A stretch of DNA of 51,554 bases from Acidobacteriota bacterium (GTDB lineage Bacteria; Acidobacteriota; Vicinamibacteria; Vicinamibacterales; UBA2999): contig JAGNJW010000034.1 in NCBI GenBank assembly GCA_018000455.1, forward strand, positions 1 through 51,554, written 5' to 3'. The position numbers were made by a program, and so were the translations under genes. Positions within the stretch are counted from its first letter, which is position 1, and each line of letters starts with the position of its first letter. Shown here piece by piece: positions 1 through 9,360 of this stretch. The notes below the pieces were generated by a model. That model saw only the letters and a list, made by a program, of their open reading frames with translations, was not told the DNA's origin and searched no databases.

Positions 1-966
<966 letters not shown>

Positions 967-1456
967 AGTGATTGTCCTCAGGCGCCCTTGCGGGCCACCG
1001 TTGGGCAACTGCTCAACCAGAGAAGCCTGTCGGCTCTTCTGTTTGTTACGTCTTATGTCGGCCCACCATCGTCCTCGCTTGCGCTCGGATTCCGGCAGAC
1101 CTGCTGACACTCGACGGGCTGGTTTGACTCCGCTCGACCTCGCTTGCCCTTGCGGGAAACGCAGAAGAACGGAGCTGTGTGCACGCTTATCTAGTTTTCA
1201 AAGAACCGAGGCGGGAGCACTTGCCCCCGAGCTCCCCAGCCGCGCTTGGTACCGCGACCGTCGTTGGGGGAACCTTACAAGATTACTTCAATTTCAGAGA
1301 CCGCGTCAAGGAAAAAATTCATCCCTAGACGACAGGTCCGCGCTCAAAACAACTCGCCGTAGAACCTTGGCCGAACGAGAACCGCAGGCGGTTACTTCCG
1401 AGCAGGCGTTCCAAGCGGCACGTCGCCTAAAGACCGAGGCGACGTGTCTGGCCGAG
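967..1456 (-). other. rRNA operon leader with boxA-like antitermination site
   Basis: This stretch of about 490 bases between the 16S 5' end and its likely promoter holds no credible gene. Read on the minus strand it contains 'ggttctttgaaaactagat' (1190-1208), whose core 'ttctttgaaaa' at 1195-1205 matches the boxA type of rRNA leaders and spacers bound by NusB/S10 for antitermination. Several inverted repeats (about 1022-1041; 1380-1393 'aaccgc ag gcggtt'; 1419-1446) can fold in the RNA and may include one strand of the RNase III processing stem, whose partner lies outside the window. Seen: motifs and dyads. Inferred: their roles. Confidence 0.7.
1419..1446 (-). repeat. 10-bp perfect stem-loop at the 5' end of the rRNA transcript
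   Basis: Arms 1419-1428 and 1437-1446 are perfect complements ('cacgtcgcct' / 'aggcgacgtg') around an 8-nt loop. If transcription starts near 1456, this hairpin begins about 10 nt into the rRNA precursor. It could protect the 5' end or aid antitermination-complex assembly; the role is inferred. Confidence 0.55.
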
Positions 1457-1462
1457 TCATGA

Positions 1463-1492
1463 ACTGTAGCGAGGCAAGCCTATGGGTGTCAA
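1463..1492 (-). promoter_or_regulatory. Probable rRNA operon promoter (sigma-70 type)
   Basis: On the minus strand a perfect -35 TTGACA (1492-1487) is followed after 18 bases by TACAGT (1468-1463). The position, about 500 bases upstream of 16S and just past the tyrS stop, fits an rrn promoter. The predicted start is near 1456. No other equally good pair was noticed in the leader. Confidence 0.55.
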
Positions 1493-1499
1493 GCCTTTC

Positions 1500-1524
1500 G
1501 CACTGAGGCACATCGATTCAGTGC
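1500..1524 (-). repeat. Inverted repeat after tyrS, next to the rRNA -35 box
   Basis: A perfect 7-bp dyad (gcactga 1500-1506, tcagtgc 1518-1524) with an 11-nt loop sits 15 bases beyond the tyrS stop and 8 bases upstream of the rRNA -35 box. It could end tyrS transcription or bind a regulator of the rRNA promoter. There is no T-run after it in the minus direction, so a classical intrinsic terminator is not certain. Confidence 0.4.
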
Positions 1525-1538
1525 AAGACCGTGCAGTT

Positions 1539-2819
1539 CTAGCCCTCCACTCGCACGACTCGACGCTCCCGCTGCCCTTTTCGCAGCACCAGCACGCGGC
1601 CGCCGATCAGGTCAGCAGCGGTGATTCGCCCGGCCCCCTCCGCCAAGCGCCGATCGTTTACATAGAGTCCGCCCTGCTTGATGAGGCGGTTGGCTTCGCC
1701 CTTGGAGTTGACGAGCGTCGCTTGAACCGCGGCATCTGCCGCCGCCAGACCCGCGCCCTCGAGGTCGATGCGCCGCACCGTGATCGAGGGTACGTCGTCA
1801 AACACCGTCAGCACGTCGTCGGCGTCGGCCTCAGCGAGACTGCCCCCGAAGAGGACGGCCGACGCTCGTTCGGCTTTGGCGAGCGCGCCAGCGCCGTGGA
1901 CGGCCAGCGTCAGCGTGCGGGCTAGGTCGCGCTGGGCTTCGCGCTTGCCCGGCTCGGCCGTCAGCGCCGCCGCCAGCGACGTGATGTGCGTCTCGTCCAT
2001 CACCGTGAACCACTTGAGGTACTGCACGATGTCGCGGTCGTCGGTGTTCAGCCAGAACTGATAGAAACGGAACGGGGACGTGCGCGCAGCATCGAGCCAG
2101 ATCGTGCCCGCTTCCGTCTTGCCGAACTTCGTGCCCGCGCTCGTCGTCACGAGCGGTAGAACGAGGCCGTGTGTCTTGACGCCGCGCACCCGCCGGATGA
2201 GATCGCAGCCGGCGACGATATTCCCCCACTGATCGCTGCCACCGGCCTGCAGTGTGCAGCCGAATCGGTCGTGCAGCACGAGGTAGTCGTGGGCCTGCAG
2301 CAGCTGGTAGCTGAACTCGGTGAAGGAGAGGCCGTCTTCCGCAGCCAGTCGGCGCTTCACCGATTCCCTGGCCATCATGGCGTTGACGGTGAAGTGCTTG
2401 CCAGTGTCACGCAGGAATTCGAGCAGCGACAGTGAACGCAGCCACTCAGCGTTGTTCACCATGCGTGCCGCGTTGGGCCGCGGTCCGAAATCGAGGAAAC
2501 GCTCGAGCTGCCGGTGAATGCCCGCCGCGTTCTCTTCCACCTGCTCCAGTGTGAGCAGGGCGCGTTCGTTCGCCTTCCCACTCGGATCACCGATAAGGCC
2601 CGTGCCGCCACCGACCAGCGCGATCGGTGTGTGACCGAACTGCTGCAACCGGGCAAGGCTCATGATCGGCAGCAGGGAGCCCACGTGCAGACTCGAGGCC
2701 GTTGGGTCGAAGCCGATGTAGGCGGTGACGGAGCCCGACGCGAGCACGGCGTCGAGACCCTCGGTGCGGTCGTAGAGCAATCCGCGCCAGCGGAGTTCAT
2801 CGAGGACGTTCACGCGCAT
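1539..2819 (-). CDS. tyrS: Tyrosyl-tRNA synthetase
   Basis: Charges tRNA-Tyr with tyrosine in the cytoplasm (class Ic aminoacyl-tRNA synthetase). The ATG at 2819 (protein starting MRVNVLDELRWRG) gives 426 residues, the usual TyrS length; an upstream in-frame start would add an unlikely 14 residues. The HIGH-type motif is HVGS at about residues 45-48, in the context 'YIGFDPTASSLHVGS'. The KMSKS-type motif is KFGKT, and tRNA/tyrosine-site segments such as 'QAGGSDQWGNI' are present. The C-terminal roughly 65 residues form an S4 RNA-binding domain ('NRLIKQGGLYVNDRRL'). It is transcribed toward the rRNA operon, and a metallophosphoesterase gene diverges 53 bases upstream. Confidence 0.96.
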   Translation of the reverse strand: MRVNVLDELRWRGLLYDRTEGLDAVLASGSVTAYIGFDPTASSLHVGSLLPIMSLARLQQFGHTPIALVGGGTGLIGDPSGKANERALLTLEQVEENAAGIHRQLERFLDFGPRPNAARMVNNAEWLRSLSLLEFLRDTGKHFTVNAMMARESVKRRLAAEDGLSFTEFSYQLLQAHDYLVLHDRFGCTLQAGGSDQWGNIVAGCDLIRRVRGVKTHGLVLPLVTTSAGTKFGKTEAGTIWLDAARTSPFRFYQFWLNTDDRDIVQYLKWFTVMDETHITSLAAALTAEPGKREAQRDLARTLTLAVHGAGALAKAERASAVLFGGSLAEADADDVLTVFDDVPSITVRRIDLEGAGLAAADAAVQATLVNSKGEANRLIKQGGLYVNDRRLAEGAGRITAADLIGGRVLVLRKGQRERRVVRVEG

Positions 2820-2872
2820 CACTATACCGCCCGCAGGAGCCAGTCGCGCCTGCGCTAACATGACGCTTCGAC

Positions 2873-3718
2873 GTGATGCCCACCGACGGCTGGCTTCCGA
2901 CGCGACGAACGGCCCTGCGGGGCCTGCTGGCCACCGGCGCGGGCCTGCTGGTGGGCCGCGTCGGCTACGGAGTGGCCTACGAACGTCATCAGATTCGCCT
3001 CGAGCAATCGGACCTGAACGTGGTGGGCCTGCCGCAGGCGCTCGACGGACTGCGGATCGGCCTCATCACCGATGTGCACGTGAGCCCTACGGTGCCCGAC
3101 CAGGACGTCCGCGCCGCAGTGCGCCTGCTGTCGGAGGCGCGCCCCGATCTGGTGGCCCTCGGAGGCGACTACGTCACCGACTTCGACACGACGCGAGCGG
3201 TGCCGGCTGCCGAGATGCTGGCGCCACTGGCGAGTGCTCCCCTCGGCGCGCTCGCCGTGCTCGGCAATCACGACGACGACCGCGTCGTGCCCGCAGCACT
3301 GGTTGCGCAGGGATTCACCGTGTTGAGGGACGCGCGCACGCGCCTGACAATCCGCGGAGAACCGGTCGATGTGGCCGGTGTGCAGTACTGGACGCGCCGC
3401 GTCGGCGAGATCGCCAAGGTGCTGCAGGGCGCGGGCCCGACCACGTTCCTGCTGGCGCACGACCCGCGGCGCCTGCGCGAAGCGGCATCGCTCGACGTAC
3501 AGCTCGTGCTGGCGGGCCACACCCACGGCGGCCAAGTCGTGCTTCCGGGACTCGGCGCCATCGCGGCACGCCGTTTCCCGGTCGTGGCGGGTCCGGCCAC
3601 CGAGGGGAACTGCACGCTGTTTGTCAGCCGTGGTGTTGGAACGGTGGTCGCGCCGGTGCGGATCAACTGCCCGCCCGAGGTCTCCGTGCTCACCCTCAGG
3701 AGTTCGTCGCCGATCTGA
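2873..3718 (+). CDS. YkuE-like membrane/exported metallophosphoesterase
   Basis: A calcineurin-type metallophosphoesterase, likely acting outside or at the membrane. Metal-binding blocks are in canonical order: DVH (about residues 67-69), GGDYV (about 97-101), GNHDDD (about 131-136) and GHTHGG (about 216-221). The N-terminus has twin arginines (residues 11-12) followed by a hydrophobic stretch, resembling a Tat-type signal or anchor, as in the YkuE family whose members cleave phosphate esters near the envelope. The start may be GTG 2873 or the next codon, ATG 2876. It diverges from tyrS and converges with purN, with no obvious operon partner. The substrate is unknown: UDP-diacylglucosamine-type or phospholipid-type substrates are possible but not shown. 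Confidence 0.85.
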   Translation: MMPTDGWLPTRRTALRGLLATGAGLLVGRVGYGVAYERHQIRLEQSDLNVVGLPQALDGLRIGLITDVHVSPTVPDQDVRAAVRLLSEARPDLVALGGDYVTDFDTTRAVPAAEMLAPLASAPLGALAVLGNHDDDRVVPAALVAQGFTVLRDARTRLTIRGEPVDVAGVQYWTRRVGEIAKVLQGAGPTTFLLAHDPRRLREAASLDVQLVLAGHTHGGQVVLPGLGAIAARRFPVVAGPATEGNCTLFVSRGVGTVVAPVRINCPPEVSVLTLRSSSPI

Positions 3719-3737
3719 ACAGCCGGCCGCGCGGGAA

Positions 3738-4361
3738 TCAGGCGTCGAGGAAGCGGCGGCCGTCGATGCGCCAGCCGCCGGCCAACACCCGCGCCACGGC
3801 GGCAGGAAACAGCCGGTGCTCTTCAACCAGGATGCGGGCGGCCAGCGTTTCGCCGGTGTCTCCGGGAAGCACCGGCACGGCCGTCTGCGCCACGATCGGC
3901 CCAGAATCGAGCTCGGCCGTCACGAAATGGACGCTGCAGCCGGCCACCTTGGTGCCGTGCGCCACGGCTTGTCCGGGCCCATCGAGGCCCGGAAAGGCGG
4001 GCAACAGCGACGGGTGCACGTTCAAGACCGGCCCAGGGAACGCCTCCAGGAACCTGGCGGAGAGCCGGCGCATGAAGCCGGCCAGGCAGACGACGTCGAC
4101 GTTGCGCGCGCGCAGTTCGGCTGCCAGCGCCTCGTCATACGCCTCGCGGCTGGGCCACCCGCTATGGGGCACCACGACGGTCTCGATGCCGGCGGCTCTG
4201 GCGTGGTCGAGGGCGGGAGCGCCCGCCACGTTCGACACGACGAGCACGATCGTGGCCTCGAGCTGTCGCCGGTCGATCGCGGCGATGAGCGCCTGCAGGT
4301 TCGACCCACGGCCAGACACGAGGACGCCGAGGCGTCGCCCGCTAGGCTGGCGGTCAGGCAT
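3738..4361 (-). CDS. purN: Phosphoribosylglycinamide formyltransferase
   Basis: Transfers a formyl group from 10-formyl-THF to GAR to give FGAR, step 3 of purine synthesis. The ATG at 4361 gives 207 residues, typical of PurN, and starts at MPDRQPSGRRLGVLVSGRGS. The N-terminal GSGRGSN-like phosphate loop (here 'LVSGRGSNLQAL'), the 'CLAGFMRRL' segment, the catalytic 'NVHPSLLPAF' (Asn and His) and the later Asp in 'ELDSGPI' are all visible. The start lies inside the end of purM (8-base overlap), so translation is probably coupled. It is the last gene of the long purine operon and converges with the metallophosphoesterase gene. Confidence 0.95.
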   Translation of the reverse strand: MPDRQPSGRRLGVLVSGRGSNLQALIAAIDRRQLEATIVLVVSNVAGAPALDHARAAGIETVVVPHSGWPSREAYDEALAAELRARNVDVVCLAGFMRRLSARFLEAFPGPVLNVHPSLLPAFPGLDGPGQAVAHGTKVAGCSVHFVTAELDSGPIVAQTAVPVLPGDTGETLAARILVEEHRLFPAAVARVLAGGWRIDGRRFLDA

Positions 4362-5385
4362 AGACGACGCCCGGCGTGCCGGCTGCGACCCGGCCGATCT
4401 TGTGCGCTGTCTCGCCAGCCTCAGCCAACAGCCCCTCGGCGTGGTCGACATCGGCTTCCGACACCGCGACCACCAGGCCGACGCCCATGTTGAACGCGCG
4501 ATACTGATCGTCGAGTGCCACCTGTCCGGCCTCGGCGAGCCAGGTAAACAGCGGCGGCACCGGCCAGGATCCGCGGTGCACCTCGGCTGCGGTGCCCCCA
4601 GGGAGGATGCGCGGCAGGTTATCGGTCAGCCCTCCGCCGGTGATGTGAGCCAGCCCCTTCACGATACCCGCCGCCAGCAGCGGCCGCACCGGACGCAGGT
4701 ACGACTTGTGGGGCCGCAGCAGCGCCGCGCCCACGGTCTCGCCGAGTGCCGCCACGTGGCTGTCGACGTTGAGACCCAGCCGCTCGAAGACGATCTGACG
4801 CGCCAAGGAGTAGCCGTTCGTGTGCAGGCCCGCTGACGGCAGCGCCAACAAGACGTCGCCTGGCACCAGACCCTGGCCGTCAACGATCCTGGTGCGTTCG
4901 ACGGCACCGACGACAAAACCGGCGACGTCGTACTCGCCGTCGGCGTAAAAGCCGGGCATTTCTGCGGTTTCACCACCGAGCAGCGCGCAACCATTCTCGC
5001 GACAAGCAGCCGCAAGTCCCGTGACCACCTGCTCAACCACGTCGGGCGACAGCCGTCCGGTGCCAAAGTAATCGAGAAAGAACAACGGCGTGGCCCCCTG
5101 CACGAGGATGTCGTTCACGCAGTGGTTCACGAGATCGCGGCCGATCGTGTCGTGCACGCCGGCCATGAACGCCACCTTGAGCTTCGTGCCCACACCATCG
5201 GCGCTCGCCACGAGCACCGGATCCTTCCAGCCGCCCGCGGCCAGCGAGAACAGACCGCCGAACGAGCCGATCTCGGACAGCACGCCGGGCGTGAAGGTAG
5301 TCCGCGCGATCGACTTGATCCGGCGCACGGTCTCGTTGCCGGCGTCGATGTCGACGCCGGCGGCCTTGTAGCTCGTGCCGCTCAT
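4354..5385 (-). CDS. purM: Phosphoribosylformylglycinamidine cyclo-ligase (AIR synthetase)
   Basis: Closes the imidazole ring: FGAM + ATP to AIR. It has 343 residues, the normal PurM length. Typical blocks are the N-terminal 'YKAAGVDIDAGN', the glycine-rich 'SADGVGTKLKVA' (ATP/substrate loop), 'VNDILVQGATPLFFLDY', 'GGETAEMPGFY' and the C-terminal 'GGGLTDNLPRILP'. The start overlaps the purF stop by 4 bases (ATGA), and the end overlaps the purN start. Seen: motifs and overlaps. Known: member of the PurM/PurL fold family. Confidence 0.96.
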   Translation of the reverse strand: MSGTSYKAAGVDIDAGNETVRRIKSIARTTFTPGVLSEIGSFGGLFSLAAGGWKDPVLVASADGVGTKLKVAFMAGVHDTIGRDLVNHCVNDILVQGATPLFFLDYFGTGRLSPDVVEQVVTGLAAACRENGCALLGGETAEMPGFYADGEYDVAGFVVGAVERTRIVDGQGLVPGDVLLALPSAGLHTNGYSLARQIVFERLGLNVDSHVAALGETVGAALLRPHKSYLRPVRPLLAAGIVKGLAHITGGGLTDNLPRILPGGTAAEVHRGSWPVPPLFTWLAEAGQVALDDQYRAFNMGVGLVVAVSEADVDHAEGLLAEAGETAHKIGRVAAGTPGVVYA

Positions 5386-6836
5386 GCCACCGGCTCCGCC
5401 AGGGGAACCGCAGCCGGCGTCGCGGCGCCCTTGCCATCGAGCTTCAACGTGAGCTGCAGATAGGCCGCCTGATCGCGGGGGAACGCGACCGGGTACTGGC
5501 CGGTATAGCAGGACGTGCAGTAGCGGCCGCTGTCAGGCGTCACCGCCGACAGCAACCCTTCGAGGCTGAGATAGGCCACCGAGTCCGCTTCGAGGTACTT
5601 GCGGATCTCTTCGATCGTGTGGGTGGCGGCGATGAGCTCGCTGCGCTGGGGCGTGTCCACTCCGTAGAAACAGGGCGAGATGGTCGGCGGGCAGCTGATC
5701 CGAACGTGCACCTCCGCGGCGCCAGCCGCGCGCACCATCTTGACGATCTTGCGACTGGTCGTGCCGCGCACGATCGAGTCGTCGATGAGGACGACACGCT
5801 GACCCTTCAGCAGACTGCGCACCGGGTTCAGCTTCACCTTGACGCCAAAATGCCGGATCGACTGTGCCGGCTCGATGAACGTGCGGCCCACGTAGTGGTT
5901 GCGAATGAGGCCGAACCGCATCGGGATGCCGGCCTGCTCCGCGTAGCCTATAGCCGCGCACACACCGGAATCGGGAATGGGCACCACGACGTCGGCCGGC
6001 ACGCCGGTCTCCAGCGCGAGCTGTCGGCCGAGATTCGTACGCACGTCGCTGACGCTCTTCCCGAACACCTCACTGTCTGGCCGGGCGAAGTAGACGTGTT
6101 CGAAGATGCAGTGCGCTGAAGGCGCCGGCTGGAACGGCTTGACCGACTTGGGCCCGCCGGGGCCGAGAATCAGCACCTCGCCCGGCTCCACGTCGCGCAG
6201 ATAGGTGGCACCAACCAGGTCCATCGCGCAGGTCTCGGAACACACGACCCAGGCGTCGCCGAGCCGTCCGAGGGCAAGCGGGCGGAAGCCGTGCGGATCG
6301 CGGACGGCGACCAGCCGGTCTTTGGTGACGAACGCGAACGAGAAGGCGCCCGTGAGGCGGGCGACGGATTCGACGATCGCGTCGTCGATGGCCGGAGCCT
6401 GCGAGCGCGCGAACAGGTGCAGGGCGACTTCGGTGTCGCTGTTGGTTTGAAAGATCGATCCCTGCCGCACCAGCTCGTCGCGAATCTCGCGGGCGTTGAC
6501 GATGTTGCCGTTGTGGCAGATGCCCACCTGGCCGTGTACGCATTCGATGAGGAGCGGCTGCGCGTTGGCCACCGCGCTCTCACCGGCCGTCGAGTAGCGC
6601 GTGTGGCCGATCGCGATATGGCCAGGCAGGGTCTCCAGCGCGGGCTGCGTGAAGATCTCCGCGACGTAGCCCATCTCTCGCAGAGCGCGTATTCTGGTGC
6701 CGTCGGAAACGGCGATGCCCGCACTCTCCTGCCCGCGATGCTGCAACGCGTAGAGACCGAGGTAGGCCATGTGGGCCGCCTCGGAATGCCCGTAGATACC
6801 GAAGACGCCGCATTCCTCGTGAAGCTTGTCGAACAT
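5382..6836 (-). CDS. purF: Amidophosphoribosyltransferase
   Basis: First committed step of purine synthesis: PRPP + glutamine to phosphoribosylamine. It has 484 residues. A short propeptide (MFDKLHEE) precedes Cys9, the expected N-terminal nucleophile of the class II glutaminase domain. The PRPP-binding motif is 'VVLIDDSIVRGTTS'. Cysteines in 'HCIFEHVYF', 'ISCPP' and 'YCTSCYTGQYP' match the 4Fe-4S-binding pattern of the Bacillus-type PurF, so an oxygen-sensitive cluster is likely. It lies 44 bases downstream of purL and overlaps purM by 4 bases. Confidence 0.96.
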   Translation of the reverse strand: MFDKLHEECGVFGIYGHSEAAHMAYLGLYALQHRGQESAGIAVSDGTRIRALREMGYVAEIFTQPALETLPGHIAIGHTRYSTAGESAVANAQPLLIECVHGQVGICHNGNIVNAREIRDELVRQGSIFQTNSDTEVALHLFARSQAPAIDDAIVESVARLTGAFSFAFVTKDRLVAVRDPHGFRPLALGRLGDAWVVCSETCAMDLVGATYLRDVEPGEVLILGPGGPKSVKPFQPAPSAHCIFEHVYFARPDSEVFGKSVSDVRTNLGRQLALETGVPADVVVPIPDSGVCAAIGYAEQAGIPMRFGLIRNHYVGRTFIEPAQSIRHFGVKVKLNPVRSLLKGQRVVLIDDSIVRGTTSRKIVKMVRAAGAAEVHVRISCPPTISPCFYGVDTPQRSELIAATHTIEEIRKYLEADSVAYLSLEGLLSAVTPDSGRYCTSCYTGQYPVAFPRDQAAYLQLTLKLDGKGAATPAAVPLAEPVA

Positions 6837-6880
6837 CGCGAGTCCCCGTTGTCACCGCTGCCGACACACAGTTCGCGGCC

Positions 6881-9127
6881 TCATGCCACGCCTGCCGCAG
6901 TCTGCATCCGCCGTTCGATCGCCGTCGCCCACGCCGCCTCCGCCTGCGCGACCGGCATGCGCACTGCCGTCGCGCCGTCCACGTCGATCCGGATGTCGCT
7001 GCCGCCCGTGCGTCCGACGACCCGCGCCGGCACCCCGGCGGCGGCCGCCGCGCCGAGCACCTGCGCCACCGCGCCATCCGCCACCGAGACCACCACTCGC
7101 GATGCGCTCTCGCCGAAGAGCGTCGCCGCGTCGACGAAGGCCGCGGGCACCGTCGACACGCCATCGACCGCCACCTCGACACCGATTCCGCCGGAGCCGA
7201 ACGTGCACTCGGCCAGCGTCACGGCGAGGCCGCCATCGGCGCAGTCGTGCGCCGACTGCACGAGGCCGGCGCCGACCAGCGCCACGACGAGAGCCTGCAA
7301 GGCGCGTTCAGCCGCCAGATCGAGCTGCGGCGGCTCACCCTGCACGCGATCGAACAACTGGGCCAGATACTCCGAACCGCCGAGCTCGCCGAGATTTTCG
7401 CCGAACACGACGACCGCGGCGCCGACGGTCTGGAACGCCCGCGTGACGGTCTTCGACGCGTCCGCCAGCAGCCCGACGACGCCGAGCACGGGTGTCGGGT
7501 AGATGGCACGGCCCTCGGTCTCATTGTAGAGGCTGACGTTGCCGCCCGTGATGGGTACGTCGAGCGCGCGACAGGCGTCGCCAATCCCGCGCACGGCCTC
7601 GGCGAACTGCCACATGATTTCGGGCCGCTCGGGGTTGCCGAAATTGAGGTTGTTCGTGCCGCCGATGGGTTCGGCGCCTGCACAGGCGACGTTACGGGCG
7701 GCTTCGGCCACGGCCAGCATCGCGCCACGATAGGGGTCGAGATAGCAGTGCCGGCCGTTGCCGTCGACCGAGACAGCGAGCCCCTGCGGCATCCCCTTGA
7801 TGCGTACCACGCCGGCCGCCGTGCCGGGCTGGGCAATGGTGTTGGTCCCGACGCTATGGTCGAACTGGTTATAGGCCCACCGCTTGCTCGCGATGATCGG
7901 CGAGGCCAGCAGCGCTTCGAACGCGACCTGTGCGGACGCCGGCGCCGGCAGGCTGGCGAGATCCAGGCGCTGCACCTCGCTCTGCCAGTCGGGTCGCGCC
8001 ATCGGACGGCGATACACGGGGCCTTCGTCGGTCAGCGCCTTGGTGGGGACGTCTGCCACGAGCGTGCCGTGATGGAACAGGCGGACGCGGTCGGAGGCGG
8101 TGACGTGGCCAACCCGCACGGCGTGCAGATCCCATTTCTCGAACACTTCTTCCACTTCGCGTTCGCGGCCGGCCTTGGCGACCAGCAGCATGCGCTCCTG
8201 GGATTCGGACAGCATGATCTCGTAAGGCGTCATCCCGCTTTCGCGCTGCGGGACGAGCGACACCTCGACGTCCATGCCGCAGTTGCCGCGCGAACTCATC
8301 TCGGAGGTCGCACAGGTGAGGCCCGCCGCGCCCATGTCCTGAATGCCGACCAGGGCGTCGGTCTTCATCACCTCCAGGCAGGCCTCCATGAGGAGCTTCT
8401 CCATGAAGGGGTCGCCCACCTGCACGGCCGGGCGCTTCTCGGCCGACGACTCGTCGAACTCGGCCGACGCCATGGTGGCGCCGTGGATGCCGTCGCGGCC
8501 GGTCTTGGCGCCCACGTAGAAGACGGGATTGCCGACGCCGCTGGCCTGGCCCTTGATGATCTCGTCGTGCCGCGCCAGTCCCAGACAGAGCACGTTGACG
8601 AGCGGGTTGCCCGCATACATCGCGTCGAACACGATCTCGCCGCCGATGGTCGGGATGCCGATGCTGTTGCCGTAGCCGCCGATGCCGGCGACGACGCCCG
8701 AGAAGATGCGGCGTGCCAGCGGTGTCTCGAGCGAGCCGAAGCGCAGCGCATTCAGCAGCGCGATCGGCCGCGCCCCCATCGTGAAGATGTCGCGGATGAT
8801 GCCGCCCACACCCGTCGCCGCGCCCTGATAGGGCTCGATGAAGGACGGGTGGTTGTGCGACTCGATCTTGAAGACCGCCGCCAGGCCGTCGCCGATGTCC
8901 ACGGCACCAGCGTTTTCGCCCGGGCCCTGCACCACGCGCGGACCAGTGGTGGGCAACGTCTTCAGGTGCACACGCGAGCTCTTGTAGCTGCAGTGCTCGG
9001 ACCACATCACCGAGAACAGCCCGAACTCCAGCAAGTTCGGGTCGCGGCCGAGCAGCTCCTGGATGCGGGCGTACTCGCCCTCGGTGACACCGTGTTGCTC
9101 GAGCAGCTTGCGATCGATCACGTTCAT
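6881..9127 (-). CDS. purL: Phosphoribosylformylglycinamidine synthase subunit PurL (small type)
   Basis: Synthetase subunit of FGAM synthase, which works with PurQ (glutaminase) and PurS: FGAR + Gln + ATP to FGAM. The ATG at 9127 (MNVIDRKLLEQHGVTEGEY) gives 748 residues, right for the PurSQL-type enzyme and far shorter than the about 1300-residue fused form. Landmarks are 'MWSEHCSYKSS', 'FKIESHNHPSFIEPYQGAAT', 'QDMGAAGLTCATSEM' and a second PurM-like half with 'GGNVSLYNET' and 'DCADGGLAVTLAEC'. Its start overlaps the stop of the preceding 78-residue membrane gene by 4 bases (ATGA). A longer in-frame extension upstream is a frame shadow of that gene. Confidence 0.96.
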   Translation of the reverse strand: MNVIDRKLLEQHGVTEGEYARIQELLGRDPNLLEFGLFSVMWSEHCSYKSSRVHLKTLPTTGPRVVQGPGENAGAVDIGDGLAAVFKIESHNHPSFIEPYQGAATGVGGIIRDIFTMGARPIALLNALRFGSLETPLARRIFSGVVAGIGGYGNSIGIPTIGGEIVFDAMYAGNPLVNVLCLGLARHDEIIKGQASGVGNPVFYVGAKTGRDGIHGATMASAEFDESSAEKRPAVQVGDPFMEKLLMEACLEVMKTDALVGIQDMGAAGLTCATSEMSSRGNCGMDVEVSLVPQRESGMTPYEIMLSESQERMLLVAKAGREREVEEVFEKWDLHAVRVGHVTASDRVRLFHHGTLVADVPTKALTDEGPVYRRPMARPDWQSEVQRLDLASLPAPASAQVAFEALLASPIIASKRWAYNQFDHSVGTNTIAQPGTAAGVVRIKGMPQGLAVSVDGNGRHCYLDPYRGAMLAVAEAARNVACAGAEPIGGTNNLNFGNPERPEIMWQFAEAVRGIGDACRALDVPITGGNVSLYNETEGRAIYPTPVLGVVGLLADASKTVTRAFQTVGAAVVVFGENLGELGGSEYLAQLFDRVQGEPPQLDLAAERALQALVVALVGAGLVQSAHDCADGGLAVTLAECTFGSGGIGVEVAVDGVSTVPAAFVDAATLFGESASRVVVSVADGAVAQVLGAAAAAGVPARVVGRTGGSDIRIDVDGATAVRMPVAQAEAAWATAIERRMQTAAGVA

Positions 9128-9360
9128 GACTGGGAAGCCGCTCGCAGGAAGTAATAGCCAATCGCACCGTCGAGCACGGCGGCCAGGGCCACGCCGGCCA
9201 CGACCCATCCGCGCACCGCCTCGTCGAACGGCAGCACCCGTGCGTAGGCGAGCGCGGCCAGTGTGGCCATGGCGATCGCCGACCCGAGCATGGCCATGCC
9301 GACGGCACGCGCCGTCTTGGCGCGAGCCGCAGGCGACGGGGCGCCGGCGGGGCGGGTCAT
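9124..9360 (-). CDS. Small two-helix membrane protein inside the purine operon
   Basis: A 78-residue protein not recognised as any named family. It has a short basic, proline/alanine-rich cytoplasmic-looking head (residues 1-18), a first hydrophobic helix (about 19-41), a short charged turn (FDEAVRG) and a second hydrophobic helix (about 51-70) ending in a small polar tail. It is almost certainly expressed: its ATG overlaps the purQ stop by 4 bases and its own TGA overlaps the purL ATG by 4 bases, so it is translationally locked between two subunits of one enzyme complex. Possible roles, all speculative: membrane tether, small regulator or assembly factor. Confidence 0.8.
   Translation of the reverse strand: MTRPAGAPSPAARAKTARAVGMAMLGSAIAMATLAALAYARVLPFDEAVRGWVVAGVALAAVLDGAIGYYFLRAASQS

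Noticed and set aside
2821..2860. Promoters TATAGT (minus) and TAACAT (plus) between tyrS and the metallophosphoesterase
   Set aside because: Neither has a credible -35 box, and the tyrS one would start transcription inside the gene.
2860..4836. A 658-codon plus-strand open frame
   Set aside because: It crosses the metallophosphoesterase in another frame and runs antisense to purN and purM; the composition is Arg/Pro/Ala-rich, typical of a GC-driven shadow.
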